Source: Calditrichia bacterium | GTDB lineage: Bacteria; Calditrichota; Calditrichia; RBG-13-44-9; J075 | Assembly: GCA_028284905.1 (NCBI GenBank) | Contig: JANQQU010000010.1 | Coordinates: forward strand, 1 to 64,000 | Reading direction: 5' to 3' | Length of the DNA: 64,000 nucleotides | Shown: piece after piece, positions 43,586 through 52,285 of the stretch | Position numbering within the stretch: position 1 is the stretch's first letter | How the letters are laid out: each line of letters begins with the position of its first letter | The notes under the pieces: model-generated | Told to the model about the DNA's origin: nothing | Database searches by the model: none | What the model saw: only the letters and a program-made list of their open reading frames with translations | Program-made: the position numbers and the translations under genes

Positions 43586-46138
43586 ATGAGAAAGATATTT
43601 ATCATACTGGGCACGTTAATTTTGTTGTTGCTGGTCGCTGTCGTTTTAACACCGGTATTGTTTAAAGGGAAATTGATCGAAATGGTAAAAACCGAGGCAA
43701 ATAACAGCCTGAATGCCTCGCTGGATTTCACTGACGCAGACCTCAGCCTGATCCGCGATTTTCCAAAATTATCCCTGGGATTGGAAGAACTCTCCATTGT
43801 CAATCAGGCGCCATTTGATGGCGATACCTTGCTAAGCATGCGCTCGTTTCAGTTTGCCGTAAACTTATTTAGTGCGATGGGGGACGGGCCGATCGAGATT
43901 AACGCCCTGGTGCTGGATCAACCAAAGATCTCCCTGAAAACCCTTGAGGACGGCCGTACAAACTGGGATATTCTTCAGGAAGAAGAAACGGCTCCATCAA
44001 GCGATACGACCGCAGCGCCCGCGATCAATCTGGCTATGCAGCGCTATGAGATGCTTGATGGCGAAATTATCGTCGATAATCGCAGCAACGGCCAGCTGAT
44101 TTCCCTGGAAGGCATTAACGTGAACAGTCGTGGCGATTTTACTGCCGCCCGGTCGTTAGTCAGTACCACGGTGGATATCGCGAATGCGTTCATCCGCAAT
44201 GAGAATGTCCCCTTGCTTAACAACGCCCGGGTGCAGGCAAAGCTCGACCTCGATGTTGATCAGGAAAGCGGCCGTTTCACCTTTCGTGAAAACGAGTTAC
44301 GGGTAAACGATTTGGCTGTAAACTTTGATGGCAGCGTTCAGGAAGCGGGCGCCGGTTACCAAATGGATTTAACCTTTGATACACCTACAGCGGCCTTTAA
44401 AAGCGTCCTCTCCATGATTCCATATATCTATCGGAAAGATTTCAGTGAACTGCAGGCTGCCGGCAGCATGAGTTTGCAGGGGAAAATTAATGGCTTGCTG
44501 GAGGGAGAAAGAGTGCCGGCATTCGACCTTGCCCTTAATGTGAAGGATGGCGAATTCCAGTATCCCGATTTACCTACACCGGTGAAAAATGTGCAAATTG
44601 TCCTCACCGCGAACAATCCCGGCACCAATACCGATGCGACCATTATCGACCTGAAAAACTTACATCTGGAAATTCTCAACGAACCACTGGATATGCAGGC
44701 GCTGGTAAAAACACCGGTTTCCGATGCCTACCTGGACGCGTCCGTCAAAGGTAAGTTGAATCTGGATGAAATCCGCAATATCGTCCCGATGGAAGAAGGC
44801 GTTGCCTTAAACGGAAGGGTGCAATCGGATATCCGTTTGCGGGGAAATATGTCCGCGATTGAAGCGAATCGCGCCGATGGCTATAGTGTTGCCGGAAAAC
44901 TGGGCATAAGCGGTGTTGCTTATAATTCCCCGGATTTACCGGAAAAAATAATGGTGGAAAATGCCGATCTGGATTTTTCTCCGGAAAGGGCTTCCCTGAA
45001 AAATTTCCGGGCAAAGGTTGGTGATAGCGACTTGCAGGCCAACGGTGTTCTGGAAAATATCTTCGGCTATATTTTTCATGGACAGACAATTAAAGGCACT
45101 CTTGCTTTAAACTCCCAGGCATTTAACCTCAACCCCTGGATGGCCGGGGAAAGCGAACCACTGGCGCCGGTGGAGTTGCCGGATAAAATCGAATTTTTAC
45201 TCGCGGCAGAATTTGGAGCGCTGACTTTCGACAATCTCAATCTAAAAAATGTGAAAAGTCAATTACTCTTGAAGGATCGCCAGTTGAACCTGATGGATCT
45301 GAGCGCGAATCTTTTTCAGGGAACATTCTCCTCAAACGGCACTTACAGCTACCTGCCGCCGGCCAAGCCGAAAATCTATTTCGATATGAAACTGGTACAG
45401 GTAAATATTCCCGACATGTTTCAAAATGTGGTATCCGTGCAGAATTTCGCCCCGATGACGCAGCATATGCAGGGATCGATGGGCGGGAACCTGACGCTCA
45501 ACACCGATCTCGATGGCGCGATGATGCCGGAGTGGCAACAGTTCTTCAGTGAAGGCAGCCTGACAATTCCGAAAGTAAAAGTGAAGGATTTTCTCCCTTT
45601 CAATAAAATTGCGGAAGTGCTAAAAATCGATAAGCTGCATAATCCCGCACTGAGCAATCTCGCTCCGAAATACACCATTAAAAATGGGCGTTTTCACCTG
45701 AAGCCGATGACCTTTCAGGTGGACCAGTATAAAATTGTTGCCTCCGGCTCAAATGGGTTCGACAAATCCCTGGACTATAAACTGAAAGTCCATGTTCCCG
45801 CTGCTGAATTAAAAAACCAGGGAAATGCGCTGATCAGCCAGCTGGTGAAAAAAGATCTGAATCTGCTAACCAACGAAACCGTGGTGGTGGATGTTGCGGT
45901 CGGTGGCTCTTTTCAGGATCCCTCAGTGAAGGGATCATCCGCATCTGTTCTGCAAGGCGCCAGCGATCCTTTAAAACAGGCTGCGCAGGATGAAGCCGAT
46001 AAGCGGAAAGCGGAACTGGAAAAACAGGCCCAGGCAGAATTGGAAAAACAAAAAGCGGATTTAGAGAAGAAAAAGAAAGAAGCGGAAAATGCTTTGAAAG
46101 ACAAGTTGAAGGGGCTTTTTAAGAAGAAGAAAAAATGA
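43586..46138 (+). CDS. AsmA family protein with Lys-rich coiled-coil tail
   Basis: An 850-residue protein. An N-terminal anchor (IFIILGTLILLLLVAVVLTP) leads into the AsmA N-terminal region (LNASLDFTDADLSLIRDFPK, LSLGLEELSIVNQAPFDGDT) and long stretches of repeated beta strands as in bridge-like lipid-transfer proteins (AsmA/TamB class). The last 70 residues are a charged coiled coil (ADKRKAELEKQAQAELEKQK and so on) ending in poly-Lys, which is unusual for the family. AsmA proteins span the periplasm and affect phospholipid transport to the outer membrane. It sits between the split-kinase genes and the pore-like gene, 78 bases after the former, all on one strand. Ribosome site AGAGGA. Confidence 0.9.
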   Translation: MRKIFIILGTLILLLLVAVVLTPVLFKGKLIEMVKTEANNSLNASLDFTDADLSLIRDFPKLSLGLEELSIVNQAPFDGDTLLSMRSFQFAVNLFSAMGDGPIEINALVLDQPKISLKTLEDGRTNWDILQEEETAPSSDTTAAPAINLAMQRYEMLDGEIIVDNRSNGQLISLEGINVNSRGDFTAARSLVSTTVDIANAFIRNENVPLLNNARVQAKLDLDVDQESGRFTFRENELRVNDLAVNFDGSVQEAGAGYQMDLTFDTPTAAFKSVLSMIPYIYRKDFSELQAAGSMSLQGKINGLLEGERVPAFDLALNVKDGEFQYPDLPTPVKNVQIVLTANNPGTNTDATIIDLKNLHLEILNEPLDMQALVKTPVSDAYLDASVKGKLNLDEIRNIVPMEEGVALNGRVQSDIRLRGNMSAIEANRADGYSVAGKLGISGVAYNSPDLPEKIMVENADLDFSPERASLKNFRAKVGDSDLQANGVLENIFGYIFHGQTIKGTLALNSQAFNLNPWMAGESEPLAPVELPDKIEFLLAAEFGALTFDNLNLKNVKSQLLLKDRQLNLMDLSANLFQGTFSSNGTYSYLPPAKPKIYFDMKLVQVNIPDMFQNVVSVQNFAPMTQHMQGSMGGNLTLNTDLDGAMMPEWQQFFSEGSLTIPKVKVKDFLPFNKIAEVLKIDKLHNPALSNLAPKYTIKNGRFHLKPMTFQVDQYKIVASGSNGFDKSLDYKLKVHVPAAELKNQGNALISQLVKKDLNLLTNETVVVDVAVGGSFQDPSVKGSSASVLQGASDPLKQAAQDEADKRKAELEKQAQAELEKQKADLEKKKKEAENALKDKLKGLFKKKKK

Positions 46139-46235
46139 TTCGTTTCTGGTTGCTGGCCAATTAGTACCGGCACAAATACCCTAGCAGCAACAAATCATTT
46201 CACTATGGAGCGAAGACTAATTTTGAGGCTGATGC

Positions 46236-48143
46236 TTGAACACTTTCCTGATCACTGAAAATGCGGAATTCCATCGATCTTTTGCCCGCTATGTACAGCA
46301 AATAGCCGGCAGAAAAGTGGGGTTGATCAATAAACCGGTTTTTTATCCCGCCGAAAAAAATTACCGGCAGAGCGCCCGGAATTACATGCTTTCCTTTTAT
46401 GCCCAGGTCGCTTATGAAATCGAGTGTAAAACGATCAGCAGCGTTTCCCCGGCGGAAACCCTGCGGAAAACCAAGGTTTTTATTGATGCCATCAATCCGG
46501 AGTTTGATCGGGGAATAGATCTTAATCTGCTGTCCGATGCTTTGCCCTATTATCCCTATGCCCGCGCCCTCAGTATGTTGATGCTCGCTTTCCCGGAAGT
46601 GCATTGGATTTTTATTATGCGGGAAAAGCCAGATACGCCCTGGACGGAATATCATTGCCTGAAATTCCCGGAAGAGTTACCGACGATTTTCCAATACTGC
46701 CCGGAAGGATACCTCCCGCTATTTGATCCGACCGGTTTTCGCAATAGCATTCGGCAGCTGGTTAACGAAGGCGTTGGCCGTATGGGTAGCCTGGACATCC
46801 CGCTACGGGAAACACTCGCCGCCGGCCTGGATGATGAGGATTCCTATGCCTACATGAATGCATATACTGCCTATCGCTTTGGCTACCGGGCCTGGACCAT
46901 CACTAACTGGAACCTGATGAAAAGTGCCTTTCGGAAAGGGCGGGAAAAGGTGCATTTGGCATTCGAAGATCTTTACCTCAGTTTCCCGGACCAGCCTTCC
47001 GGCCCGGAAGACGGGCAAAATCATGCCGAGTTGGTAGAGAAGTTCCCGGATGAAAAATTGTGGAGTATTTCCAGTCTGGAGTTTCGCGACGTGCTGCTGA
47101 AAGGATTTAATGCACTGGATTATCGGGTGCTGGTAACCGTTGGCCATCGCTCCTCGCAAAAGTATAATGATCGCTGGGAAAAAAACCTTGCCTATCTGAA
47201 GTCTGCCTTTAAAGATCGTCACATCATTTTATTCAAACCTTTATCCGGCATCTTTGATCTTTGGCGGAAGGCCGGGCTCTGGGGGGGGAAACGGAAGGAG
47301 CCTTGCTATGCCAAAGGGTTCAAATGGCCGATTGCCGAAAGCAATGTGCTGGAGGGGAGCGGAACGCACAGTGCGCCGGGACGGTTGCTACGCATAGCCA
47401 AAACCTTGTTAGACCGTTCGGAAAAAATTCTTCGTACCGCGGAAACCGTGCCGGATGCGATCCACGCAGCCTTGCTGGCGCTGGAAGCAAAAGAGATACT
47501 GGCCTGTCGCACACCAACCACAGCCCTGGAAGCACTCGCCGTACAGCAATTGGGGGAAATTACCGCGGAAAGTATGTTTTACGGTATCGAGTATAACCTG
47601 AATGTGAAAGACCGTTTCGATGAAGTCCAGAGGGAAGTGCATGCGATTAGCCGTTGGTTTAGCACCGATGGTAGCAAAAAATCGGAAATAAATGCCCGCC
47701 TGACGATTATTGAAAATCTTGCCCAGCGTTTCCGGGAATTGAGTCAGTTTGAGGAAGAGCAGGATTGTCTGGCAGAAGCCCGAAAACTACGTTTTGAATT
47801 TTGGCGGCTGCAAAGTTGGTGGCGCAACCTTACTGCCCCAATCCTTTGGTATGTTCGGCGGTCGGTCCATTCTGCCGCCTGGTTAACTTTACTGGTCGCC
47901 GGCTGGGTGATTATTTTCTCATTAATTTACTTTTTTGCTAATGGAATGTCGAACTACCCGGAAGCATTTAGCGCTGCCGCTGCTTTCTTCTTTACTTTAG
48001 AACCGATAAACGGCTGGGGATCAAAAGAGATTTTAGATAGCAAGATTCTCTGGAATCTGGTGCTTGCTTTCCAGGGACTGCTGTCCTTTTTTAATCTGTC
48101 TCTGTTGCTGGCTATCTGGTTCTCGAAATTATCCCGCAAGTGA
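46236..48143 (+). CDS. Large soluble domain fused to C-terminal two-span pore-like membrane module
   Basis: A 635-residue protein read from a TTG start with GAGG 7 bases upstream; no in-frame ATG gives a better choice. Residues 1-370 are an unrecognised alpha/beta region (FLITENAEFHRSFARYVQQI, ALSMLMLAFPEVHWIFIMRE, ALDYRVLVTVGHRSSQKYND, RHIILFKPLSG). Residues about 385-540 are helical. At the end, two spans (about 545-567 WLTLLVAGWVIIFSLIYFFA; about 606-630 LVLAFQGLLSFFNLSLLLAI) enclose a short re-entrant-like segment (EAFSAAAAFFFTLEPINGWG). This recalls two-helix ion channels, but TLEP replaces the potassium filter. Likely a sensor or effector acting through the membrane; 98 bases after AsmA. 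Confidence 0.78.
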   Translation: MNTFLITENAEFHRSFARYVQQIAGRKVGLINKPVFYPAEKNYRQSARNYMLSFYAQVAYEIECKTISSVSPAETLRKTKVFIDAINPEFDRGIDLNLLSDALPYYPYARALSMLMLAFPEVHWIFIMREKPDTPWTEYHCLKFPEELPTIFQYCPEGYLPLFDPTGFRNSIRQLVNEGVGRMGSLDIPLRETLAAGLDDEDSYAYMNAYTAYRFGYRAWTITNWNLMKSAFRKGREKVHLAFEDLYLSFPDQPSGPEDGQNHAELVEKFPDEKLWSISSLEFRDVLLKGFNALDYRVLVTVGHRSSQKYNDRWEKNLAYLKSAFKDRHIILFKPLSGIFDLWRKAGLWGGKRKEPCYAKGFKWPIAESNVLEGSGTHSAPGRLLRIAKTLLDRSEKILRTAETVPDAIHAALLALEAKEILACRTPTTALEALAVQQLGEITAESMFYGIEYNLNVKDRFDEVQREVHAISRWFSTDGSKKSEINARLTIIENLAQRFRELSQFEEEQDCLAEARKLRFEFWRLQSWWRNLTAPILWYVRRSVHSAAWLTLLVAGWVIIFSLIYFFANGMSNYPEAFSAAAAFFFTLEPINGWGSKEILDSKILWNLVLAFQGLLSFFNLSLLLAIWFSKLSRK

Positions 48144-48217
48144 GTGGTAGTTGCCGTCGGTCGAAGATTCAATGAGTTAAACGAATCGCAGGTCTACCGC
48201 TAATAGTTTCATTTAAT

Positions 48218-48348
48218 CACCCTTCGACAAGCTCAGGATGATAGGGGATTCGATACGGAAATGTCCGTTTTTTCTGATGTTGTCAAATAAAATAGTGGTA
48301 AATTTTTCCGAGATTTATTTTCATTCATCCTGAGCTTGTCGAAGGGTG
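48218..48348. repeat. Element with 24-bp perfect inverted ends
   Basis: Left arm 48218-48241 and right arm 48325-48348 are exact reverse complements containing CCTTCGACAAGCTCAGGAT, separated by 83 bases with no reading frame. It looks like a MITE or REP-pair unit; I recall similar TTCGACAAGCTCAGG motifs in many genomes. It sits between the pore-like gene and the Nramp gene. Confidence 0.92.
48255..48273 (+). terminator. Weak intrinsic terminator within the inverted-repeat element
   Basis: A short stem ACGGA/TCCGT with loop AATG is followed by six T bases. It lies inside the element described above, so the element may itself end transcription of the upstream genes. Confidence 0.5.
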
Positions 48349-48435
48349 AACGGTTGGGAGTTATTACTATTAACTCATCAAAATTCGTGTACTTATTTAT
48401 TTCTAAAATTAAAATACACCGCCTCCGGAAAAAAT

Positions 48436-49665
48436 ATGTCATCATCCATCAAAGATAAACTAAAAGTACTAGGACCGGGTATCGCGGTGGCTGCAACCGG
48501 CGTGGGGGCCGGGGATATGATCGCCGCGGCAGTATCCGGCGCAAAATACGGCACAGCCATACTCTGGGCGGCGGTCATTGGGGCACTGGTAAAATTTGCA
48601 CTCAATGAGGGCATTGGCCGTTGGCAATTGGCGACCGGTCAAACCCTTCTGGAAGGCTGGGCGGATAAGCTTGGCCGCTGGGTTTCTATTGTCTTTGCCG
48701 GTTATTTGTTGGTCTGGTCCTTCATAGTCGCCGGCGCTTTGATTGCCGCCTGCGGATTGGCGGCCAACTCGGTATTTCCCGAGATATCACTGGCAACCTG
48801 GGGAATCCTGCATTCTATTGTTGCGGTTGTCCTGGTTGTCTACGGACGATATAGTTTTTTTGAATCAGTGATGAAATTTTTTATCGGGTTGATGTTCGTT
48901 TTTATTATCGCCGCCGCCTGGTTGACCCGCCCCGACTGGCTGGCGATGCTGCCATCGCTCGTGATCCCTACTATACCGGATGGTGCCGGCAAATTTCTGC
49001 TTGGGGTCATCGGCGGTGTCGGGGGAAGTGTTACGTTGCTGAATTACAGCTATTGGATTCGGGAAAAGAATTGGGAGGGAACCGGGTATAAAAGTAATAT
49101 CAATTGGGATTTAGGCATTGCCTACGGACTGACCGGGCTTTTCGGTATCGCAATAATGGTCATCGCCGCCGGTGTTTCCCCGGAAGTGATTACCGGGAGC
49201 AAAATGGTGCTGGCGGTTGGAGATCGCCTTGGGGAAATTGTCGGAAATACCGGTAAATGGATTTTTCTGGGAGGATTTTGGGGAGCGGTATTTTCATCCA
49301 TGCTTGGCGTCTGGCAAGGCGTGCCCTATATCTTCAGCGATTTTATGCGCTTGCAAAAACAAGAGGAAGCACCTGAACAAGGCCGCAAATCACCATACTA
49401 TTACGGATTCCTTTGTTATCTCGCTTTTCCGCCGATGTTACTGTTGCTCTTCGATCGCCCGGTCTGGATCGTGATTATTTACTCCATCTGTGGTGCACTG
49501 TTTATGCCTTTCCTGGCCATCACTCTGCTTTATATGAACAATCGCCGTGAGTGGGTATCTTCGATGAAAAACGCCTGGTATAGCAATGCTTTGTTGGTGC
49601 TGGCGTTGTTGGTGTTTGGGTATCTGTGTTATGCGGAGGTGGTGAGAATTTTCGTTGATGGTTGA
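48436..49665 (+). CDS. Nramp-like metal-ion transporter with non-canonical binding motifs
   Basis: A 409-residue protein with about 11 membrane spans and the Nramp layout. The start is taken at ATG 48436 (MSSSIKDKLKVLGPGIAVAA); an earlier frame opening at 48346 runs through the repeat. In the first span the usual DPGN metal motif reads GAGD (ATGVGAGDMIAAA), and in the sixth the MPHN-type motif is replaced by GGSVTLLNYSYWIREKNW. This branch of the family exists in many bacteria but its substrate is not settled; manganese or iron cannot be assumed. It converges on the MacB-like permease gene with 13 bases between stops. Confidence 0.88.
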   Translation: MSSSIKDKLKVLGPGIAVAATGVGAGDMIAAAVSGAKYGTAILWAAVIGALVKFALNEGIGRWQLATGQTLLEGWADKLGRWVSIVFAGYLLVWSFIVAGALIAACGLAANSVFPEISLATWGILHSIVAVVLVVYGRYSFFESVMKFFIGLMFVFIIAAAWLTRPDWLAMLPSLVIPTIPDGAGKFLLGVIGGVGGSVTLLNYSYWIREKNWEGTGYKSNINWDLGIAYGLTGLFGIAIMVIAAGVSPEVITGSKMVLAVGDRLGEIVGNTGKWIFLGGFWGAVFSSMLGVWQGVPYIFSDFMRLQKQEEAPEQGRKSPYYYGFLCYLAFPPMLLLLFDRPVWIVIIYSICGALFMPFLAITLLYMNNRREWVSSMKNAWYSNALLVLALLVFGYLCYAEVVRIFVDG

Positions 49666-49678
49666 TGGTTATCCATTG

Positions 49679-52075
49679 TCATTCATGCCGTAATGTTTTT
49701 ACCGGATTGGAAATTGCTGCCTTAATCGCCTGTGACCCAACGGTGATCAATGCAATCAACAACGTCGCACAACCAGCTCCCAAAAACACTTTCCAGTCAA
49801 TTGTAATCCGATACGCAAAATTGTTTAGCCAGTGATCAACCAAAAACCAGGCGATGGGCCAGGCCACGAAGTTTGCGAGGAGAATCCAGCGGGTGAAATC
49901 TTTACTAAGGAGGATGAGAATTTCCCCAATCGATGCGCCGAGTACCTTCCGAATTCCGATTTCCTTAATGCGCAGCTGAATGCCGTAAATAGATAATCCT
50001 AATAGCCCCAGGCAGGCAATAAAAATCGAGATAAAAGAAAATATGACAATTGTGTCGCTAACCCGTTTTTCAGAATTATACAACGCATCAAAATGCGCAT
50101 CGACAAAGAATGAATTGAAAGGATGTGTCGTTGCTGCCTTCCAATGTGTTTCAATAAACGCCATGGTTTCGTCGAGATTCCCCTCAGCGATTTTTAGCGT
50201 GAGGCGTCTATGTCGTCCATTATACAAGGGAATGATCAACGGCTCAATATCGCTGTGCAGTGACTCATAATGAAAATCTTTCACAATCCCTACAACTGTG
50301 CCGATCGTTTCTCCGCCTTCCCCTTGATAGCCTAGCGTTTTCCCAATCACATTTTTATGTCTGCCGAGTAATTCCGCTGCAGATTCATTAATTAGAAATT
50401 GTGTCTCTTCATTTGAATTCCCCGTTTGCGGAGAAAACATCCTCCCTTCAATGAGTTGCAATCCATATATATCCGGAAAGTCGTCTCCGGCGATGATAAC
50501 GTTCATGGAATGAGTTTCATTTTGTGAGGCACCATGTTGACGGATAGTAAGAATTCGATGAAATTCGCCGGGAATGCCATCGGAATAAGCGGCGCCTGTT
50601 ATCCCGGAATGGTTTAATAATGCGTTCTTGAAGGTTGCCTGAGATTGATTTAAATCAACCCCGCGCATGCGTAATACCAGCAGTTGTTCTTCAGCGAAGC
50701 CAGGTTTTTTTTCCTGCATAAAATTGATCTGGTTGAGCATAAAAACCGTGCAAATAATCAGCACAATAGAAATGGAGAATTGTATTACTACCAGTGTTTT
50801 CCTGAAGAATGATTGACTGCCTGTTTTGCGAATTTTCCCTTTCAGTGCTTCAACCGGCTTTAAAGCGGACATGAATAAAGCCGGATAGCTACCGGCGAAA
50901 ATTCCGGTTAAGATTGTCAGCACGATCAAGCTAACAGTGATTGGCCAGTTGCTATAGTAATTAAAAGTGATATCGCGGTCAATCATCTGGTTGAAAGTGG
51001 GAAGGATAAGTTCAACCAAAAAAACTGCAAACAAAAGCGCGGAAAATGCTATGATGACAGATTCCAGCAAAAACTGAGAAATCAAACGTCCTTTAATTGC
51101 TCCCAATGCTTTTCTGATCCCAATTTCCAGGTGCCGCCTGGAAGCACGGGCTGTGGAAAGGTTCATAAAATTGATACAGGCAATACCCAGAATAAATATG
51201 GCGATTAGTACAAATAAGTATATGGTAGTGATGTTGCCCTGACTTGCGTTGTATAGCAAATGTTCAGAATAAAGGTGAATATCGGATAGCGGCTGTAATT
51301 CGAATGTTATCTCTGCACCATTGGCGGCGGCTTGATCTCCGGCATGTGTTTCTACAATAGTAGCGAGTTTGCTCTGGACATCTTTAGGGTCGGTATTCTC
51401 GGAGAGTAAGAGAAAGGATTCTGGATTTGGGATTAGCCAATGCGCCAGTAGTGCCGGGTCTGCTTGTTGCAAGATCGTCATTGGTAATACATAGCGAAAA
51501 TTGAAGTCAGACTGATTCGGAATATCTTTGATAACGCCGGTGACTTTTACATCCCCGGGGCGTGACAGATTAACGATTTGTCCGAGGGGATTTTTCTCCC
51601 CGAAAATCTTGCGGGCCAGGGACTCGGTCAATACAATAGAGTGCGGTGACTGCAGGGCGGTTGACGGATCGCCATGGATGAACTCGAAAGAAAATATTTG
51701 AAAGAAGGAAGTATCGGTAAACGCCCGGCCGGATTCGAAAAATTTTTTATTTTCATAATTAATAAATGCGCTTCCGGAAGTTAAGATTCTGGTATAAGTC
51801 GTTATCTCCGGAAGACTTTCGGAAAATGCCGGGGCAGCGGCCGCCGGAGTCGCTGCATATTGAGAAGGAACGCCGTTTAGCGTTTTGCTGAAGGTGAGCC
51901 GGTAGATACGATCATGATTCTCATGAAAATCGTCATAATTTAACTCATACTGAACAAATAACAGTATTAGGATTGAGCAGGCAAGGCCAAGGGCGAGTCC
52001 GGCAATTTTAATTACCGAATAGCCGAGGTTCCGTGATAAATTTCGAAAAACGACTTTCAGATAGTTCGCAAGCAT
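49679..52075 (-). CDS. MacB/FtsX-like ABC transporter permease (two-module)
   Basis: A 798-residue permease with two MacB-PCD plus FtsX modules. Module 1: span near 20-40 (VIKIAGLALGLACSILILLF), periplasmic domain, and FtsX spans (ATIYLFVLIAIFILGIACIN after a TT-type start, ASRRHLEIGIRKALGAIKGR coupling helix). Module 2: span near 430, periplasmic part, and RIKEIGIRKVLGASIGEILI near 715. This is the common form in FCB genomes, where it moves antimicrobial or lipid substrates or drives mechanical work. The gene is 210 bases downstream of the ABC pair and separated from it by a long perfect palindrome, so it may be separate. No dedicated ATPase adjoins it. Confidence 0.92.
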   Translation of the reverse strand: MLANYLKVVFRNLSRNLGYSVIKIAGLALGLACSILILLFVQYELNYDDFHENHDRIYRLTFSKTLNGVPSQYAATPAAAAPAFSESLPEITTYTRILTSGSAFINYENKKFFESGRAFTDTSFFQIFSFEFIHGDPSTALQSPHSIVLTESLARKIFGEKNPLGQIVNLSRPGDVKVTGVIKDIPNQSDFNFRYVLPMTILQQADPALLAHWLIPNPESFLLLSENTDPKDVQSKLATIVETHAGDQAAANGAEITFELQPLSDIHLYSEHLLYNASQGNITTIYLFVLIAIFILGIACINFMNLSTARASRRHLEIGIRKALGAIKGRLISQFLLESVIIAFSALLFAVFLVELILPTFNQMIDRDITFNYYSNWPITVSLIVLTILTGIFAGSYPALFMSALKPVEALKGKIRKTGSQSFFRKTLVVIQFSISIVLIICTVFMLNQINFMQEKKPGFAEEQLLVLRMRGVDLNQSQATFKNALLNHSGITGAAYSDGIPGEFHRILTIRQHGASQNETHSMNVIIAGDDFPDIYGLQLIEGRMFSPQTGNSNEETQFLINESAAELLGRHKNVIGKTLGYQGEGGETIGTVVGIVKDFHYESLHSDIEPLIIPLYNGRHRRLTLKIAEGNLDETMAFIETHWKAATTHPFNSFFVDAHFDALYNSEKRVSDTIVIFSFISIFIACLGLLGLSIYGIQLRIKEIGIRKVLGASIGEILILLSKDFTRWILLANFVAWPIAWFLVDHWLNNFAYRITIDWKVFLGAGCATLLIALITVGSQAIKAAISNPVKTLRHE

Positions 52076-52238
52076 AAAGATTCCCCGGGAATATTTTTTC
52101 TAACCTAAATTAACTCGCGAAAATTATGCCATTTGAATCAAAGGCATAAAGTGGCGGTATTCTTGATGCTTTTACGGGGAGATTAGCTGCAAGTTGTATA
52201 TTGCACGAACAATAGCTGTCCGCTGTCGAACATGGAAT

Positions 52239-52278
52239 GATATTATAGGGACAATTCATGAATTGTCCCTATAATATC
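52239..52278. repeat. 40-bp perfect palindrome
   Basis: A perfect dyad centred at 52258/52259 with core AGGGACAATTCATGAA and TATA-rich flanks, 7 bases past the stop of the His-rich permease. It would form a 20-bp hairpin or cruciform. It shares the core AATTCATGAATT with the palindrome at 55895. Confidence 0.95.
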
Positions 52279-52285
52279 AATAAAA

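Noticed and set aside
48218-48348. Insertion sequence
   Set aside because: Inverted ends are perfect but the 83-base interior has no transposase; kept only as a MITE/REP-like repeat.
48346-48435. Longer N-terminus for the Nramp-like protein
   Set aside because: The extra 30 residues are read from the right arm of the inverted-repeat element; the family start at 48436 fits the first span better.
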